From Paracidovorax citrulli (lineage in GTDB: Bacteria; Pseudomonadota; Gammaproteobacteria; Burkholderiales; Burkholderiaceae_C), in NCBI RefSeq assembly GCF_900100305.1, contig NZ_FNEY01000033.1:1-52630 (forward strand): a stretch of 52,630 nucleotides of DNA, given 5' to 3'. Under the pieces are notes generated by a model. That model was not told the origin of the DNA. It saw only the letters and a list, made by a program, of their open reading frames with translations, and searched no databases. Positions 15,251-24,345 of the stretch are shown in pieces; the stretch's first letter is position 1, and each line of letters begins with the position of its first letter. A program made the position numbers and the translations under genes.

Positions 15251-18211
15251 TTATATGGAGGACTCCGCGGCCGGCACGGCCACGCTGCCCCGCACCATCC
15301 GGCGGAGTTCCGGCAGGCAGGAGCCGCACTGCGTGCCGCACCCCAGCGCCGCCTGCAGCTGGCCCAGCCGCTCGGCATCGCCGCCGTGGCACCGCCCGAG
15401 CTGTGCTGCGATCGCCACATCGCTCACGTTCATGCAGCTGCACACGGGGCGGCTGCGCGGCGGGGCGGGCGTGGCGCTGTCCGGGGCCTGCAGGCCCGGC
15501 GACAGCAGCCGGCGACCATAGCCCTGCGCGGGCCGCTCTTCCTGCAACAGTCCGCGCAGCCAGGCCTCCGCGCTGGTGTCTCCGGCCAGCAGCAGGGCGC
15601 CCAGCCGCAGTTCCTGGCTGCCGGCGGTGCCGGTGCCGGGCTCCATGCCGGGCCCGCCGGCCGCCGTGGGCGCGGCTTCGAGCCGCATGGCCCGCCGCTG
15701 GCCGCGCCGGGCGTCGGCGTAGCGGAGGGTGTCGGCGCCGCCCAGGCCGAGCAGGGCCTCGATGCGTGCCAGCAGCGCATCGGGCGCGGGAGCGGCGCCG
15801 GCGGCCCGCAGGAGCACCCCGTGGCGCTCGCGCGCAGGCTCCGACAGGGGCGCGTTGTTGCCGAACGGCACGCAGACCGCGAAGGGGAAGCCGGCCAGCA
15901 GGCCGGCGAGCTGCGCGCGCACGGCCAGGGCTTCATCCGCCGGCAGCCAGGCCATGCCGTAGAGCCGCCAGGGCAGGGCGGCCCGCTCGATGTGCACGGC
16001 CGCATGCTTGAGCTCGGGCTGCTTCGATGCCGGGCAGAAGGCCGGCGAGGTGACGGCGTTCACGCCCAGGGCGGGCGGCGGTGCGTCCGTGCCGTCTGCG
16101 ATGCCGTCCTGCGCGCCGGCGTGGCCGCAGAGCATTTCACCGCCCCAGTGCATGGCGATGAAGGCCTGCGAGAGCCCCACGTCGGTGCTGGCCTGCACGG
16201 GCACGACGACCGCGCCCCGCCGGCTTTCCACCCGCACCAGCTCGCCTTCGGCGAGCCGGCGGCGCTCCATGTCCTGCGGGTGCAACTGCACGCAGGGTTC
16301 GGGCGTGTGGCCGAAGAGGCGGCCCAGGGTGCCGGTGCGGCTCATGCCGTGCCACTGGTCGCGCAGGCGGCCGGTGGTGAGGCTGAACGGATAGCGGGCG
16401 CTGCGCGGCTCGGCGACGGGTTTCCAGGGAGCGGCGGCGAAGCGCGCGCGGCCGTCCGGCGTGGGGAAGACCCCGTCCTCGTAGAGGCGGGCGCGGCCCT
16501 GCGCGGCCCCTTCCGGAAACGGCCAGTGCTGCGGTCCCTGCATGTCGATCAGTGCCCACGACAGGCCCGTGATGTCCAGGTCGCGGCCGCGCGTGGTCTC
16601 GCGGTGCTCGTTCCAGATCGCCTCGGCACCGGCCTCGGCGCCGCCTGTGTCGTAGGGGAACAGGCTGGCGCCTTGCGGGCGCAGCCGGTCCTGCAGCCGG
16701 CGCGCGAATTCCACCGCGATCGCCCAGTCGTGCCGGGCCTGCCCCGGCGCCGGCACGGCCGGCCGCACCCGCGAAATGCGGCGCTCGCTGTTGGTGACGG
16801 TGCCCGTTTTCTCGCCCCAGGTGGTGGCGGGCAGCAGCAGGTCGGCATAGGCACAGGTGGCGGTCGTGGAAAAGGCCTCCTGCACCACGACGAACTCCGC
16901 GCGTTCCAGAGCGCGGCGCACCGTGGCCTGGTCCGGCAGGCTCTGCGCGGGATTGGTGCAGGCGATCCACAGCGCGCGGATCTCCCCGTCGGCGGCGGCC
17001 TGGAACATCTCCACCGCCGTCCTGCCGGGCGTGGCGGGCACCTCGGGCACGCCCCAGAGCGCGGCCACCTCGGCGCGGTGCGCGGGGTTCGCCAGGTCGC
17101 GGTGGGCGGAGAGCAGGTTGGCCAGCCCACCCACCTCCCGCCCGCCCATGGCATTGGGCTGGCCGGTGAGCGAGAAGGGACCCGCGCCGGGGCGTCCGAT
17201 CTGGCCGCAGGCAAGGTGGAGATTGACGAGGGCGGCGTTCTTGTCCGTGCCGCTGCTGCTCTGGTTGAGTCCCTGGCAGTAGAGGCTCAGTGTCGGGGCG
17301 CGGCCCCCGGCGCCGCTCGCGGGCGCATCGGCGCCGCCGAGCGCGAACCAGCGCGCGGCCGTGGCGAGCTGCGCCTCGGTGACGCCGCAGACCTCGGCCA
17401 CCCGCGCGGGCGTGCAGTCGCGCACGGTGGCCTTGAGCGCCTCGAAGCCCGTGGTGTGCGCCGCGATGTAGCCGGCGTCCACCCAGCCCTCCCAGAGCAT
17501 GAGGTGCAGCATGCCGTGGCAGAGCATGACGTCGGTGCCGGGCAGGATGGGCAGGTGCAGGTCGGCCATCGCCGCCGTCTCGGTGCGGCGCGGGTCGGCC
17601 ACGATGATCTTCATGCCCGGGTTCGCGGCCCGCGCGTCCTCGATGCGCCGCATGAGGATGGGGTGCGCCCAGGCCGTGTTGCTGCCCGTGATGAACAGGC
17701 ACTGCGCCAGCGCCAGGTCTTCATAGCAGGCCGGCGGCGCGTCCGCGCCCAGCGTGGCCTTGTAGCCCGCGACGGCGCTGCTCATGCACAGGCGGGAATT
17801 GGTGTCGATGTTGTTGGTGCCGATCAGCCCCTTGGCCAGCTTGTTGAAGACGTAGTAGTCCTCGGTGAGCAACTGGCCCGATACGTAGAACCCGACCGCA
17901 TCGGGGCCGTGCGCCTGCACGATGTCCGCGAACTTCTCCGCGGCCATGTCCAGCGCGGCATCCCAGCCGATGGGGCCGGGCGCCTGGCCGCGCTGGGTGC
18001 GGTGCAGCGGCGTGAGCAGGCGGGTCTGCAGGGCGACGGGCTGCGTGGCGGTGAGGTGCAGCGTGGAGCCCTTGGTGCAGAGGCGGCCGAAATTGGCGGG
18101 ATGGGTGGGGTCGCCGCGCACGCCGGTGATCCGGTTGCCGGTGGATTCGATGATGACGCCGCAGCCGGTGCCGCAGTAGGGGCAGGTGGAGTGGGTTTCT
18201 TTGTTGTGCAT
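15251..18211 (-). CDS. nasA: Assimilatory nitrate reductase large subunit with C-terminal BFD-like [2Fe-2S] domain
   Basis: 986 residues. The molybdopterin oxidoreductase starts with the [4Fe-4S] motif CPYCGTGCGV ... RLCTKG, followed by SGQLLTEDYYVFNKLAKG, NIDTNSRLCMSSAVAGYK and the MGD-binding regions (SNTAWAHPILMRRI, GLNQSSSGTDKN, QPNAMGGREVGG). The molydopterin dinucleotide-binding domain covers roughly 590-720 (TGRLRDQWHGMSRTG). The extreme C-terminus is a BFD-like [2Fe-2S] domain (CSCMNVSD ... GTQCGSCLPEL), as in Klebsiella-type NasA. It is cytoplasmic, reduces nitrate to nitrite for NirBD, and lacks a Tat signal. Part of the nirB-nirD-nasA-ybiB-cobA series, but separated from nirD by a large hairpin element. 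Confidence 0.94.
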   Translation of the reverse strand: MHNKETHSTCPYCGTGCGVIIESTGNRITGVRGDPTHPANFGRLCTKGSTLHLTATQPVALQTRLLTPLHRTQRGQAPGPIGWDAALDMAAEKFADIVQAHGPDAVGFYVSGQLLTEDYYVFNKLAKGLIGTNNIDTNSRLCMSSAVAGYKATLGADAPPACYEDLALAQCLFITGSNTAWAHPILMRRIEDARAANPGMKIIVADPRRTETAAMADLHLPILPGTDVMLCHGMLHLMLWEGWVDAGYIAAHTTGFEALKATVRDCTPARVAEVCGVTEAQLATAARWFALGGADAPASGAGGRAPTLSLYCQGLNQSSSGTDKNAALVNLHLACGQIGRPGAGPFSLTGQPNAMGGREVGGLANLLSAHRDLANPAHRAEVAALWGVPEVPATPGRTAVEMFQAAADGEIRALWIACTNPAQSLPDQATVRRALERAEFVVVQEAFSTTATCAYADLLLPATTWGEKTGTVTNSERRISRVRPAVPAPGQARHDWAIAVEFARRLQDRLRPQGASLFPYDTGGAEAGAEAIWNEHRETTRGRDLDITGLSWALIDMQGPQHWPFPEGAAQGRARLYEDGVFPTPDGRARFAAAPWKPVAEPRSARYPFSLTTGRLRDQWHGMSRTGTLGRLFGHTPEPCVQLHPQDMERRRLAEGELVRVESRRGAVVVPVQASTDVGLSQAFIAMHWGGEMLCGHAGAQDGIADGTDAPPPALGVNAVTSPAFCPASKQPELKHAAVHIERAALPWRLYGMAWLPADEALAVRAQLAGLLAGFPFAVCVPFGNNAPLSEPARERHGVLLRAAGAAPAPDALLARIEALLGLGGADTLRYADARRGQRRAMRLEAAPTAAGGPGMEPGTGTAGSQELRLGALLLAGDTSAEAWLRGLLQEERPAQGYGRRLLSPGLQAPDSATPAPPRSRPVCSCMNVSDVAIAAQLGRCHGGDAERLGQLQAALGCGTQCGSCLPELRRMVRGSVAVPAAESSI

Positions 18212-18231
18212 GGCGGGGGGCTGCTGGTTGG

Positions 18232-18746
18232 TTTTTTCCCGGGGCCGGGATGCGCGCCCGGCGGCGCACCTACTTTCTTTTGCTTCGCCAAAAGAAAGTA
18301 GGCAAAGAAAAGGCGAGCCCTGGTGTCTGCGTCCCCCTTCGCCCCGCAGGGGCGAAGGGGGCAGCCTGCGGTGCTCGGAGGCAAGGCGCGGCTGCGGAAC
18401 TCGCTGCGCGCTGGCGCGCTCCGCTCGGACAACCGCAGCCAGTCAGATGACGAAGCAGGCGTGTCCTTCGGCACGCCTGCGCGCCTTGCCTCCTGCGCTC
18501 CTCGGCGCAGCCACGAGGGCGGGGTGCAGCATACGGGCCATTGCTTCGCTCGGCCCTTGGTGCGCGAGTGCTGCGCACCGCGCACCGTTTTTCTTGGGGG
18601 CCGAGCGCAGCGATGGCCCGGGTCACCCCTTCTGGATGCGCCTGGGGGTCGCATCCAGCAGGGTCGCCTTTCTTTTGGCTACTTTTCTTTGGCGAAGCAA
18701 AGAAAAGTAGCTCGCCCGCCGGGGCGATATCCCGGCTCCGGAAGGA
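18232..18746. repeat. ~515 bp hairpin-rich element with ~100 bp inverted ends (MITE-like or structured RNA)
   Basis: The two ends are imperfect inverted copies over ~100 bases. Each contains a strong hairpin with loop CTTCGC on the left and GCGAAG on the right: 18269-18282 with 18289-18302 (14 bp), and 18679-18691 with 18698-18710 (13 bp). Between them are further stems: 18333-18345 with 18349-18361 (13 bp); 18377-18390 with 18480-18493 (14 bp, long range), enclosing 18390-18397 with 18433-18440 and 18455-18463 with 18472-18480; 18534-18556 with 18598-18620 (23-nt arms, 21 complementary), enclosing 18559-18565 with 18573-18579; and 18632-18640 with 18650-18658. Open frames crossing it are low-quality and mutually overlapping, so it is probably non-coding. 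Confidence 0.85.
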
Positions 18747-18795
18747 AAACTCAACACAACGGCTCATGGCGCCACCGGGGATAGGGGGCGAATCC

Positions 18796-19179
18796 CTAAG
18801 CCGCCACACCCCGCCTCACCGGCCCCGCCACCGGCCTGGCCTCCCCCACCGCATGCCCCGCGAGCTCGCCCGCATCCAGGAACACCTTCCCATCCTCCAC
18901 TTTCACCGCGAACCGCGGCGTGCAGCCTTCGTCCGGTGCGGCGGCCTGCCCGTCGCACAGGCCGATGCTCCAGTTGTGCAGGGGGCAGGCGACGCTGCGG
19001 CCGAAGACGATGCCCTGCGAGAGCGGGCCGCCCTTGTGCGGGCAGCGGTCGAGGAGGGCGAAGACGTCTCCGGCGTCGTTGCGGAACACCGCGACGTCGA
19101 GCCCGTGCGGCCGGGCGACGCGGCGCGCGCCGAGCACGGGGATGTCGTCCACGCGGCAGATGGGGGTCCATTGGGTCAT
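18796..19179 (-). CDS. nirD: Nitrite reductase small subunit NirD (Rieske-type)
   Basis: 127 residues. Rieske-like fold with both iron ligand pairs retained: Cys-x-His in LLDRCPHKGGPLSQG and Cys-x2-His in VACPLHNWSIGLCDG. The start is TQWTPICRVDDIPVLGARRV. It is the partner of NirB in NAD(P)H-dependent six-electron reduction of nitrite to ammonia. It starts 56 bases after the nirB stop on the same strand. The ~35-residue tail after KVEDGKVFLDAGELAG is a little longer than usual. Confidence 0.94.
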   Translation of the reverse strand: MTQWTPICRVDDIPVLGARRVARPHGLDVAVFRNDAGDVFALLDRCPHKGGPLSQGIVFGRSVACPLHNWSIGLCDGQAAAPDEGCTPRFAVKVEDGKVFLDAGELAGHAVGEARPVAGPVRRGVAA

Positions 19180-19235
19180 CGGGGGCCTCTCGCGGGTTTC
19201 GTGGGAATTCGGGGAAGGATCGGGACGGTCAGGAA

Positions 19236-21707
19236 TCAGCGGGTGGCTTCGGCTGCAGCAGCGGAAGGCGCCAGCGGGACGAACTGCCGGGTATCCACCG
19301 CGGCCTTGTCGAACTCGAACCAGGGGTCGGGCTCGCCGTCGAGCGCGAACTGCAGCTGGGCCCAGAGCGCCTTGCGGCCTGCGTGGTCTTCGAGGATGCG
19401 CTTCTTCACGTAGTCCAGGCCCACGCGGTTCACGTAGTGCACGGTGCGCTCCAGGTACCAGCCCTCCTGGCGATAGAGCTCGCAGAAGGCGCCCGTGTAT
19501 TCGAGCACTTCCTCGGCGGTCTTGAGCTTGGTGAAGAAGTGGGCGACCTCGGTCTTGATGCCGCCGTTGCCGGCGATGTACATCTCCCAGCCGGAGTCCA
19601 CGCCGATGATGCCCACGTCCTTGATGCCGGCCTCGGCGCAGTTGCGCGGGCAGCCGCTCACGGCGAACTTGACCTTGTGGGGGGCGTACATGCGCCACAT
19701 CGCGCGCTCCAGGTCCTTGCCCATCTGCGTGCTGTCCTGCGTGCCCATGCGGCACCATTCGCTGCCCACGCAGGTCTTCACCGTGCGCAGCGCCTTGGCG
19801 TAGGCGTGGCCGCTGGGCATGCCGATGTCCTTCCAGACGTTGACGAGGTCTTCCTTCTTCACGCCGAGCAGGTCGATGCGCTGGCCGCCCGTGACCTTCA
19901 CGGTGGGGATGTTGTATTTGTCCACGGCATCGGCGATGCGGCGCAGTTCGTCGGCGGTGGTTTCGCCGCCCCACATGCGCGGAACCACGCTGTACGTGCC
20001 GTCCTTCTGGATGTTGGCGTGCGAGCGCTCGTTGATGGCGCGGCTCTGCGGGTCGTCCCTGGCTTCCTTGGGCCAGGTGCTGATCAGGTAGTAGTTCACC
20101 GCGGGCCGGCAGGTGGGGCAGCCATCGGGCGTCTTCCACTCCAGGAATTTGAAAACGTCCTGGATGGTGAGCAGGCGGTGGGTGCGGATCGCGTCGCGCA
20201 CGGCCTGGTGGCCGTGGTCGGTGCAGCCGCAGACGGCCTTGGTCCGGGGCGTGGCGGAGTAGTCGCCGCCCGCGGTGAACATGATGATCTGCTCCACGAG
20301 GCCGGTGCAGGAGCCGCAGCTCGCGCTGGCCTTGGTGTGCTTGCGCACGTCCTCCAGCGTGAACAGGCCCTTGTCCTTGATCGCCTTGCAGATCGCGCCC
20401 TTGGTCACGCCATTGCAGCCGCAGACCTCGTCGGTATCCTGCATGGCGGCGGCCTTGCTCTGGCCCTGGTGGCCGGTGTCGCCGAGGTGGGATTCGCCGA
20501 ACATCAGCTTGTCGCGGATATCTCCGATGGAGCGGCCCTCGCGCAGCAGCTTGAAGTACCAGCTGCCGTCCACGGTGTCGCCGTAGAGACAGGCACCCAC
20601 GAGTTGGTCGTCGCGGATCACCAGCTTCTTGTACACCCCGCCGAAGGGATCGCTCATCACGATTTCCTCCGTGCCCTCGCCGCCCTGGAAGTTGCCGGCG
20701 GAAAACAGGTCGATGCCGGTCACCTTGAGCTTGGTGGAGGTGAGCGAGCCCTGGTAGCGCGCGATGCCGTACTCGGCCAGGTGGTTGGCCAGCACCTTGC
20801 CCTGCTCGAAGAGCGGCGCCACGAGGCCGTAGGCGATGCCGCGGTGCGCGGCGCATTCGCCCACCGCGTAGATGCGGGCATCGGTCACCGTCTGCAGCGT
20901 GTCGCTCACCACGATGCCGCGGTTCACGTGCAGGCGCATGCTCTCGGCGAGCTGCGTGCTCGGGCGGATGCCCACGGCCATGACGACGAGCTGGGCAGGC
21001 ACCTCCGTGCCGTCCTGGAAGCGCACGGCGGCCACGCGGCCCGAGGCATCGCCCACCAGCTCCCGGGTCTGCGCCTTCATGAGGAAGCCCATGCCGCGCT
21101 CCGCCAGGGATTTCTGCAGCATGCGGCCGGCCACGTCGTCGAGCTGGCGCTCCATGAGCCACTCGCTCGCATGCACCACGGTCACGCGCATGCCGCGCTT
21201 CATGAGGCCGTTGGCGGCCTCCAGCCCGAGCAGTCCTCCGCCGATCACGACCGCGTCGCGGTAGATGGCGGCCGCATCGATCATGGCCTGGGTGTCGGCG
21301 ATGTCGCGGTAGGCCAGCACGCCCGAAAGCTGATTGCCGGGAATGGGCAGGATGAAGGGATTGGAGCCGGTGGCGAGGATCAGCCGGTCGTAGGGCGCCT
21401 CGATGGTGCGGCCCTGGGCGTCCGTGCCGTGCACGATGCGCCGGGTACGATCCACCTCGCGCACGGTGCAGCCCGCGTGCAGCGTGATGCCGTTGTCCTC
21501 GTACCAGGACCAGTCGTTGAGGACGATCTCCTCCAGCGTCTGCTCGCCCGCGAGCACGGGCGACAGCAGGATGCGGTTGTAGTTGGGGTGCGGTTCGGCG
21601 CCGAAGACGGTGATCTCGTACAGATCGGGCGCGATCTTCAGCAGCTCCTCGAGCGTGCGCACGCCGGCCATGCCGTTGCCCACCATCACCAATCTGGATT
21701 TCTTCAT
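19236..21707 (-). CDS. nirB: Nitrite reductase [NAD(P)H] large subunit
   Basis: 823 residues, full length. FAD-binding Rossmann motif at the start (LVMVGNGMAGVRTLEELL) and NAD-binding motif near 145 (VVIGGGLLGLEAANGL). Two BFD-like [2Fe-2S] Cys clusters follow (VCGCNGVTKGAICKAI, ASCGSCTGLVEQI), then the ferredoxin-like and siroheme/[4Fe-4S] domain with TCVGSEWCRMGTQDS and SGCPRNCAEAGIKD. It reduces nitrite to ammonia in the cytoplasm with NirD. First gene of the operon, preceded by a leader with terminator and antiterminator hairpins (see separate entry), so expression is probably set by nitrate-responsive antitermination. Confidence 0.96.
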   Translation of the reverse strand: MKKSRLVMVGNGMAGVRTLEELLKIAPDLYEITVFGAEPHPNYNRILLSPVLAGEQTLEEIVLNDWSWYEDNGITLHAGCTVREVDRTRRIVHGTDAQGRTIEAPYDRLILATGSNPFILPIPGNQLSGVLAYRDIADTQAMIDAAAIYRDAVVIGGGLLGLEAANGLMKRGMRVTVVHASEWLMERQLDDVAGRMLQKSLAERGMGFLMKAQTRELVGDASGRVAAVRFQDGTEVPAQLVVMAVGIRPSTQLAESMRLHVNRGIVVSDTLQTVTDARIYAVGECAAHRGIAYGLVAPLFEQGKVLANHLAEYGIARYQGSLTSTKLKVTGIDLFSAGNFQGGEGTEEIVMSDPFGGVYKKLVIRDDQLVGACLYGDTVDGSWYFKLLREGRSIGDIRDKLMFGESHLGDTGHQGQSKAAAMQDTDEVCGCNGVTKGAICKAIKDKGLFTLEDVRKHTKASASCGSCTGLVEQIIMFTAGGDYSATPRTKAVCGCTDHGHQAVRDAIRTHRLLTIQDVFKFLEWKTPDGCPTCRPAVNYYLISTWPKEARDDPQSRAINERSHANIQKDGTYSVVPRMWGGETTADELRRIADAVDKYNIPTVKVTGGQRIDLLGVKKEDLVNVWKDIGMPSGHAYAKALRTVKTCVGSEWCRMGTQDSTQMGKDLERAMWRMYAPHKVKFAVSGCPRNCAEAGIKDVGIIGVDSGWEMYIAGNGGIKTEVAHFFTKLKTAEEVLEYTGAFCELYRQEGWYLERTVHYVNRVGLDYVKKRILEDHAGRKALWAQLQFALDGEPDPWFEFDKAAVDTRQFVPLAPSAAAAEATR

Positions 21708-21728
21708 CGTGACCCCCACGGGCGGTTC

Positions 21729-21836
21729 GGAAAACAAAAAAGGCGTCCGCACCCTGCATGCGCCGCAATAGCGGGCCGCTCGCACGGGTGGGGACGCCTT
21801 CGTCCTGGCCTGCACCCCCTGCGCCATTGCAGGGGG
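21729..21836 (-). promoter_or_regulatory. nirB leader: ANTAR-type two-hairpin antiterminator and intrinsic terminator
   Basis: Reading on the minus strand toward nirB: first hairpin P1 (21815-21836), an 8-bp stem CCCCCTGC/GCAGGGGG with hexaloop AATGGC. Next P2 (21792-21805), GGACGAAGGCGTCC, a short hairpin. Then a long terminator pairing AAGGCGTCC and CACCC with their complements (21792-21800 and 21786-21790 with 21740-21748 and 21750-21754), followed by TTTTTTGTTTT. P2 uses the 5' arm of the terminator, so the two are mutually exclusive. A hexaloop with A1 and G4 is the recognition signature of ANTAR proteins such as NasR and NasT. The nirB start is about 25-30 bases further on. Confidence 0.75.
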
Positions 21837-21976
21837 GCGGACCGCGTGGCCATCCTCGGCCACGCGAAGTCTTTAGCAATGGACGTGCCAGGACGCGGGC
21901 GTCATCGGTGTGCGGGTACGCTTGGGAGGGCGTCCAGCGAATCTACTGCGCGGGCTGCTGCAATTTGCACGGTTTT

Positions 21977-21995
21977 CGTTATGGAATCCATAACG
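21977..21995. promoter_or_regulatory. 19-bp perfect palindrome, candidate operator
   Basis: CGTTATGGAATCCATAACG is a perfect palindrome about one central base, upstream of the nirB leader and in the 410-base gap 21708-22117. The shape is typical of a GntR-type dimer site. It could control the nirB promoter or mark the promoter region. The cognate regulator is not in the window. Nothing else in the gap looks like a gene. Confidence 0.55.
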
Positions 21996-22117
21996 TTTGA
22001 TTGCGGCATGACGGGCGGGCGTGAACCGCTTCGGTGCATCGCCCCGCCCTGGTGCATGCTGCCTTGAGCGGAAATCCCGGGGTGCGAGGTGATGCGCCGG
22101 GCGACCTCGCCTCGTCG

Positions 22118-23671
22118 TCAGGTCGAGGTGCCGGCGTGGAGGCGGAAGAGGGAAACCGCTTCCATCAGCGCCACGGCCTGCTGCTCGAGGCTGCGGGCGG
22201 CCGCAGCGCTTTCCTCGGCCAAGGCGGCATTGCGCTGCGTGGAGTCCTCCAGCTGCCCTATCGTCGTGCCGACCTGCGCGATGCCGTCGCTCTGGTCCGA
22301 TGTGGCGGCACTGATTTCCGTCACGACCACGGCCATGCGGGACACGGCCGCCTCGATCTCCCGCATGGCATCGCCCGACTCGCTGGCGATCGAGGACCCG
22401 TTGCGAACCTGCCCCTGGCTGCTCTGGATGAGGTCCCTGATCTCCCGCGCGGCGGCCGCGCTGCGCTGGGCCAGGCTTCTGACCTCCGCCGCGACCACGG
22501 CGAAACCCCGGCCGTCCTCCCCGGCCCGGGCAGCCTCCACGGCGGCATTCAGCGCGAGGATGTTGGTCTGGAAGGCAATGCCGTCGATCACGCCGATGAT
22601 GTCGCCGATGCGCGATGAACTCCCGTCGATGCCGCTCATGGCCTCGACCACGCGGGAGACGGCATCGCGGCCCTTCAGCGCCACCTCTGCCGCTTCCTGG
22701 GCGAGCTGGCTGGCGGTCCGGGTGTGATCCGCGTTGGAGCGCACTGTCTCGGTCAGCGCATCCATGGTGGCCGAGGTCTCCTGCAGGGCGCCGGCCTGGC
22801 CCTCGGTCTGCTGGCTGAGGTTGGAACTGCCCGCGGCGATCTGCGTGGCGCCGGTGGATATCGAGTCCGCGACGTCCCGCACTTTCATGACGATGCCGTG
22901 CAGGCTCTGCTGCATGGCCGCGATCGATGCGAAAACGCTGTCCGGATGGGTCCCGGGGGGCAGCGGAATCGGCGTCAGGTCACCGCCGGCCACGCGGCGC
23001 GCGGCGCCGCCCAGGTCCGCGGGTTCGCCGCCCAGCGACAGCCTGACGCTGCGCACGATCCACCAGCATGCGCCGACCGCCAGTACCGTACCGAGGCCGC
23101 CCAGAGCCATGGTGATCCATGCGGTGAGGTGCGCATCCTTGCGCGCCTGCAGCGCGAGCGCCTCCGACAGTTCCACCTGCCGCTTGACGCTCTCGTCCAC
23201 GGCCTTGAAAAGCGGCATCTGGCGGTCGCGCATGGGCCCGATGAGGTTTTTGCGCGCTTCGTCCAGGGAGCCCTGCAATGCCAGACGCGACGTCTTGTCG
23301 ATTTCGGCATTGAACGCATCGATGAAGCCGGCCACCTCCTGCAGGCGCTGGCGCGCTGTCTCATCGGTTTCTGCCCGCAGGATCTCCGACAGGACATTCT
23401 TGTTGGTGGTCTTGATCGCGTCCGATTTCTTGAGCTCGGCCTGCTGGAAGGCGCGGTCCTGGCTGATGAGGACATTGCGCAGCTGGTGGCCCTGGGCATT
23501 GAAGTTGTTCCGCAGGAGTTGCAAATTCTCCAGCCGTGCGATCCGCTCGCTGGCGATGCGGTCCGCGACGTCTGCCAATGCGTTCGTGCGCCGGGCGGAG
23601 TAGCCGCACACGGTCACGAGAAGGGTGACGATGAGCACGTAGGCCAGGGCTATGCGCGTGGAAAGCTTCAT
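22118..23671 (-). CDS. Methyl-accepting chemotaxis protein (periplasmic 4-helix-bundle sensor)
   Basis: 517 residues. TM1 is at about 6-26 ([18 protein letters not shown]), a ~150-residue helical periplasmic sensor follows (four-helix-bundle type), and TM2 is at about 190-210 ([21 protein letters not shown]). A HAMP-like segment precedes the cytoplasmic signalling domain, whose hairpin tip is [20 protein letters not shown]. It ends with [10 protein letters not shown] and no pentapeptide tether is visible. It should report an unknown ligand or energy cue to CheA-CheW. Single gene; the region around its start is AT-richer. Confidence 0.93.
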   Translation of the reverse strand: MKLSTRIALAYVLIVTLLVTVCGYSARRTNALADVADRIASERIARLENLQLLRNNFNAQGHQLRNVLISQDRAFQQAELKKSDAIKTTNKNVLSEILRAETDETARQRLQEVAGFIDAFNAEIDKTSRLALQGSLDEARKNLIGPMRDRQMPLFKAVDESVKRQVELSEALALQARKDAHLTAWITMALGGLGTVLAVGACWWIVRSVRLSLGGEPADLGGAARRVAGGDLTPIPLPPGTHPDSVFASIAAMQQSLHGIVMKVRDVADSISTGATQIAAGSSNLSQQTEGQAGALQETSATMDALTETVRSNADHTRTASQLAQEAAEVALKGRDAVSRVVEAMSGIDGSSSRIGDIIGVIDGIAFQTNILALNAAVEAARAGEDGRGFAVVAAEVRSLAQRSAAAAREIRDLIQSSQGQVRNGSSIASESGDAMREIEAAVSRMAVVVTEISAATSDQSDGIAQVGTTIGQLEDSTQRNAALAEESAAAARSLEQQAVALMEAVSLFRLHAGTST

Positions 23672-23900
23672 GACGTAAGGGGGAGGGGCTGTATCAGGAT
23701 TAATGTAACAAAATTGAGAAAACTGTTGGGTGACTTTGGGAAAAATGTCACGCAGAACTGAAACGGGCTCCAGCGGGACCATGGGCGCGGCGGCGGGGAG
23801 ATGATTTCGCGTGTGCGTGAACTCTTTCGCTGCGGGTCGCGGGATTGCAGCGGATGGCCTGCACACTGCGTGGCAACGATGTTTCCCCGAGGAGCCTTCC

Positions 23901-24338
23901 ATGAGCCTGCAGAACGCCACCGCCCGGATGGGCATGCTGCCTGCCCACCCGCCGCGCTTCGATACCGAGCGCTTCGTCGTCGTGCCCCTGCAGCCCGCGA
24001 AGGCGCGTGAGCTGCTGGAGGTCCTGCTGTGCGATCCCCTGCTGGCCGAGCAACTGCCCTGGCTGGCGGACAAGTCCGCCGACGGCGCGCGGTCCGAGGC
24101 GCTGCTCGCCAGCATGCAGTGCGCCGCTGGCACGGCCATCATCTGGGGCATCGTGGAAAGGGCGCGCGCGGCCTGCATCGGCGCGGTGATCGCCCGCCAC
24201 AGCCTGGAGGGCATCGACGTGGAGGTGCTCTGCGCGTCGCAGTTCTTCGGGCAGGGGGTGGCCGACGAGGCCGGCGAACCCGCCATGGCATGGCTGGACG
24301 ATGCGATGGAAGTGACGCTCCTGCCCCTGGACGCCTGA
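23901..24338 (+). CDS. Small uncharacterised protein, possible truncated GNAT-like
   Basis: 145 residues. The opening ([22 protein letters not shown]) resembles the first strand and helix of RimJ/RimL-type N-acetyltransferases. The acetyl-CoA-binding Arg/Gln-x-x-Gly-x-Gly/Ala motif is not present and the C-terminal half of the fold is not recognisable, so acetyltransferase activity is doubtful. ATG at 23901 has GAGGAG seven bases upstream. It stands alone between a divergent chemoreceptor and the convergent end of the efflux operon. No function assigned. Confidence 0.6.
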   Translation: MSLQNATARMGMLPAHPPRFDTERFVVVPLQPAKARELLEVLLCDPLLAEQLPWLADKSADGARSEALLASMQCAAGTAIIWGIVERARAACIGAVIARHSLEGIDVEVLCASQFFGQGVADEAGEPAMAWLDDAMEVTLLPLDA

Positions 24339-24345
24339 TGGCGGC

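Noticed and set aside
14210-18301. Very long open frame (~1,360 codons) on the plus strand opposite ybiB and nasA
   Set aside because: It is antisense to two genes with full domain matches, is rich in Arg, Gly, His and Gln, and has no recognisable domain. GC-rich third-position bias creates such frames.
18186-18784. Several open frames of 130-180 codons across the hairpin element, on both strands
   Set aside because: They overlap each other in several frames, translate the inverted ends into similar Phe/Lys-rich strings and lack ribosome sites. They are by-products of the repeat.
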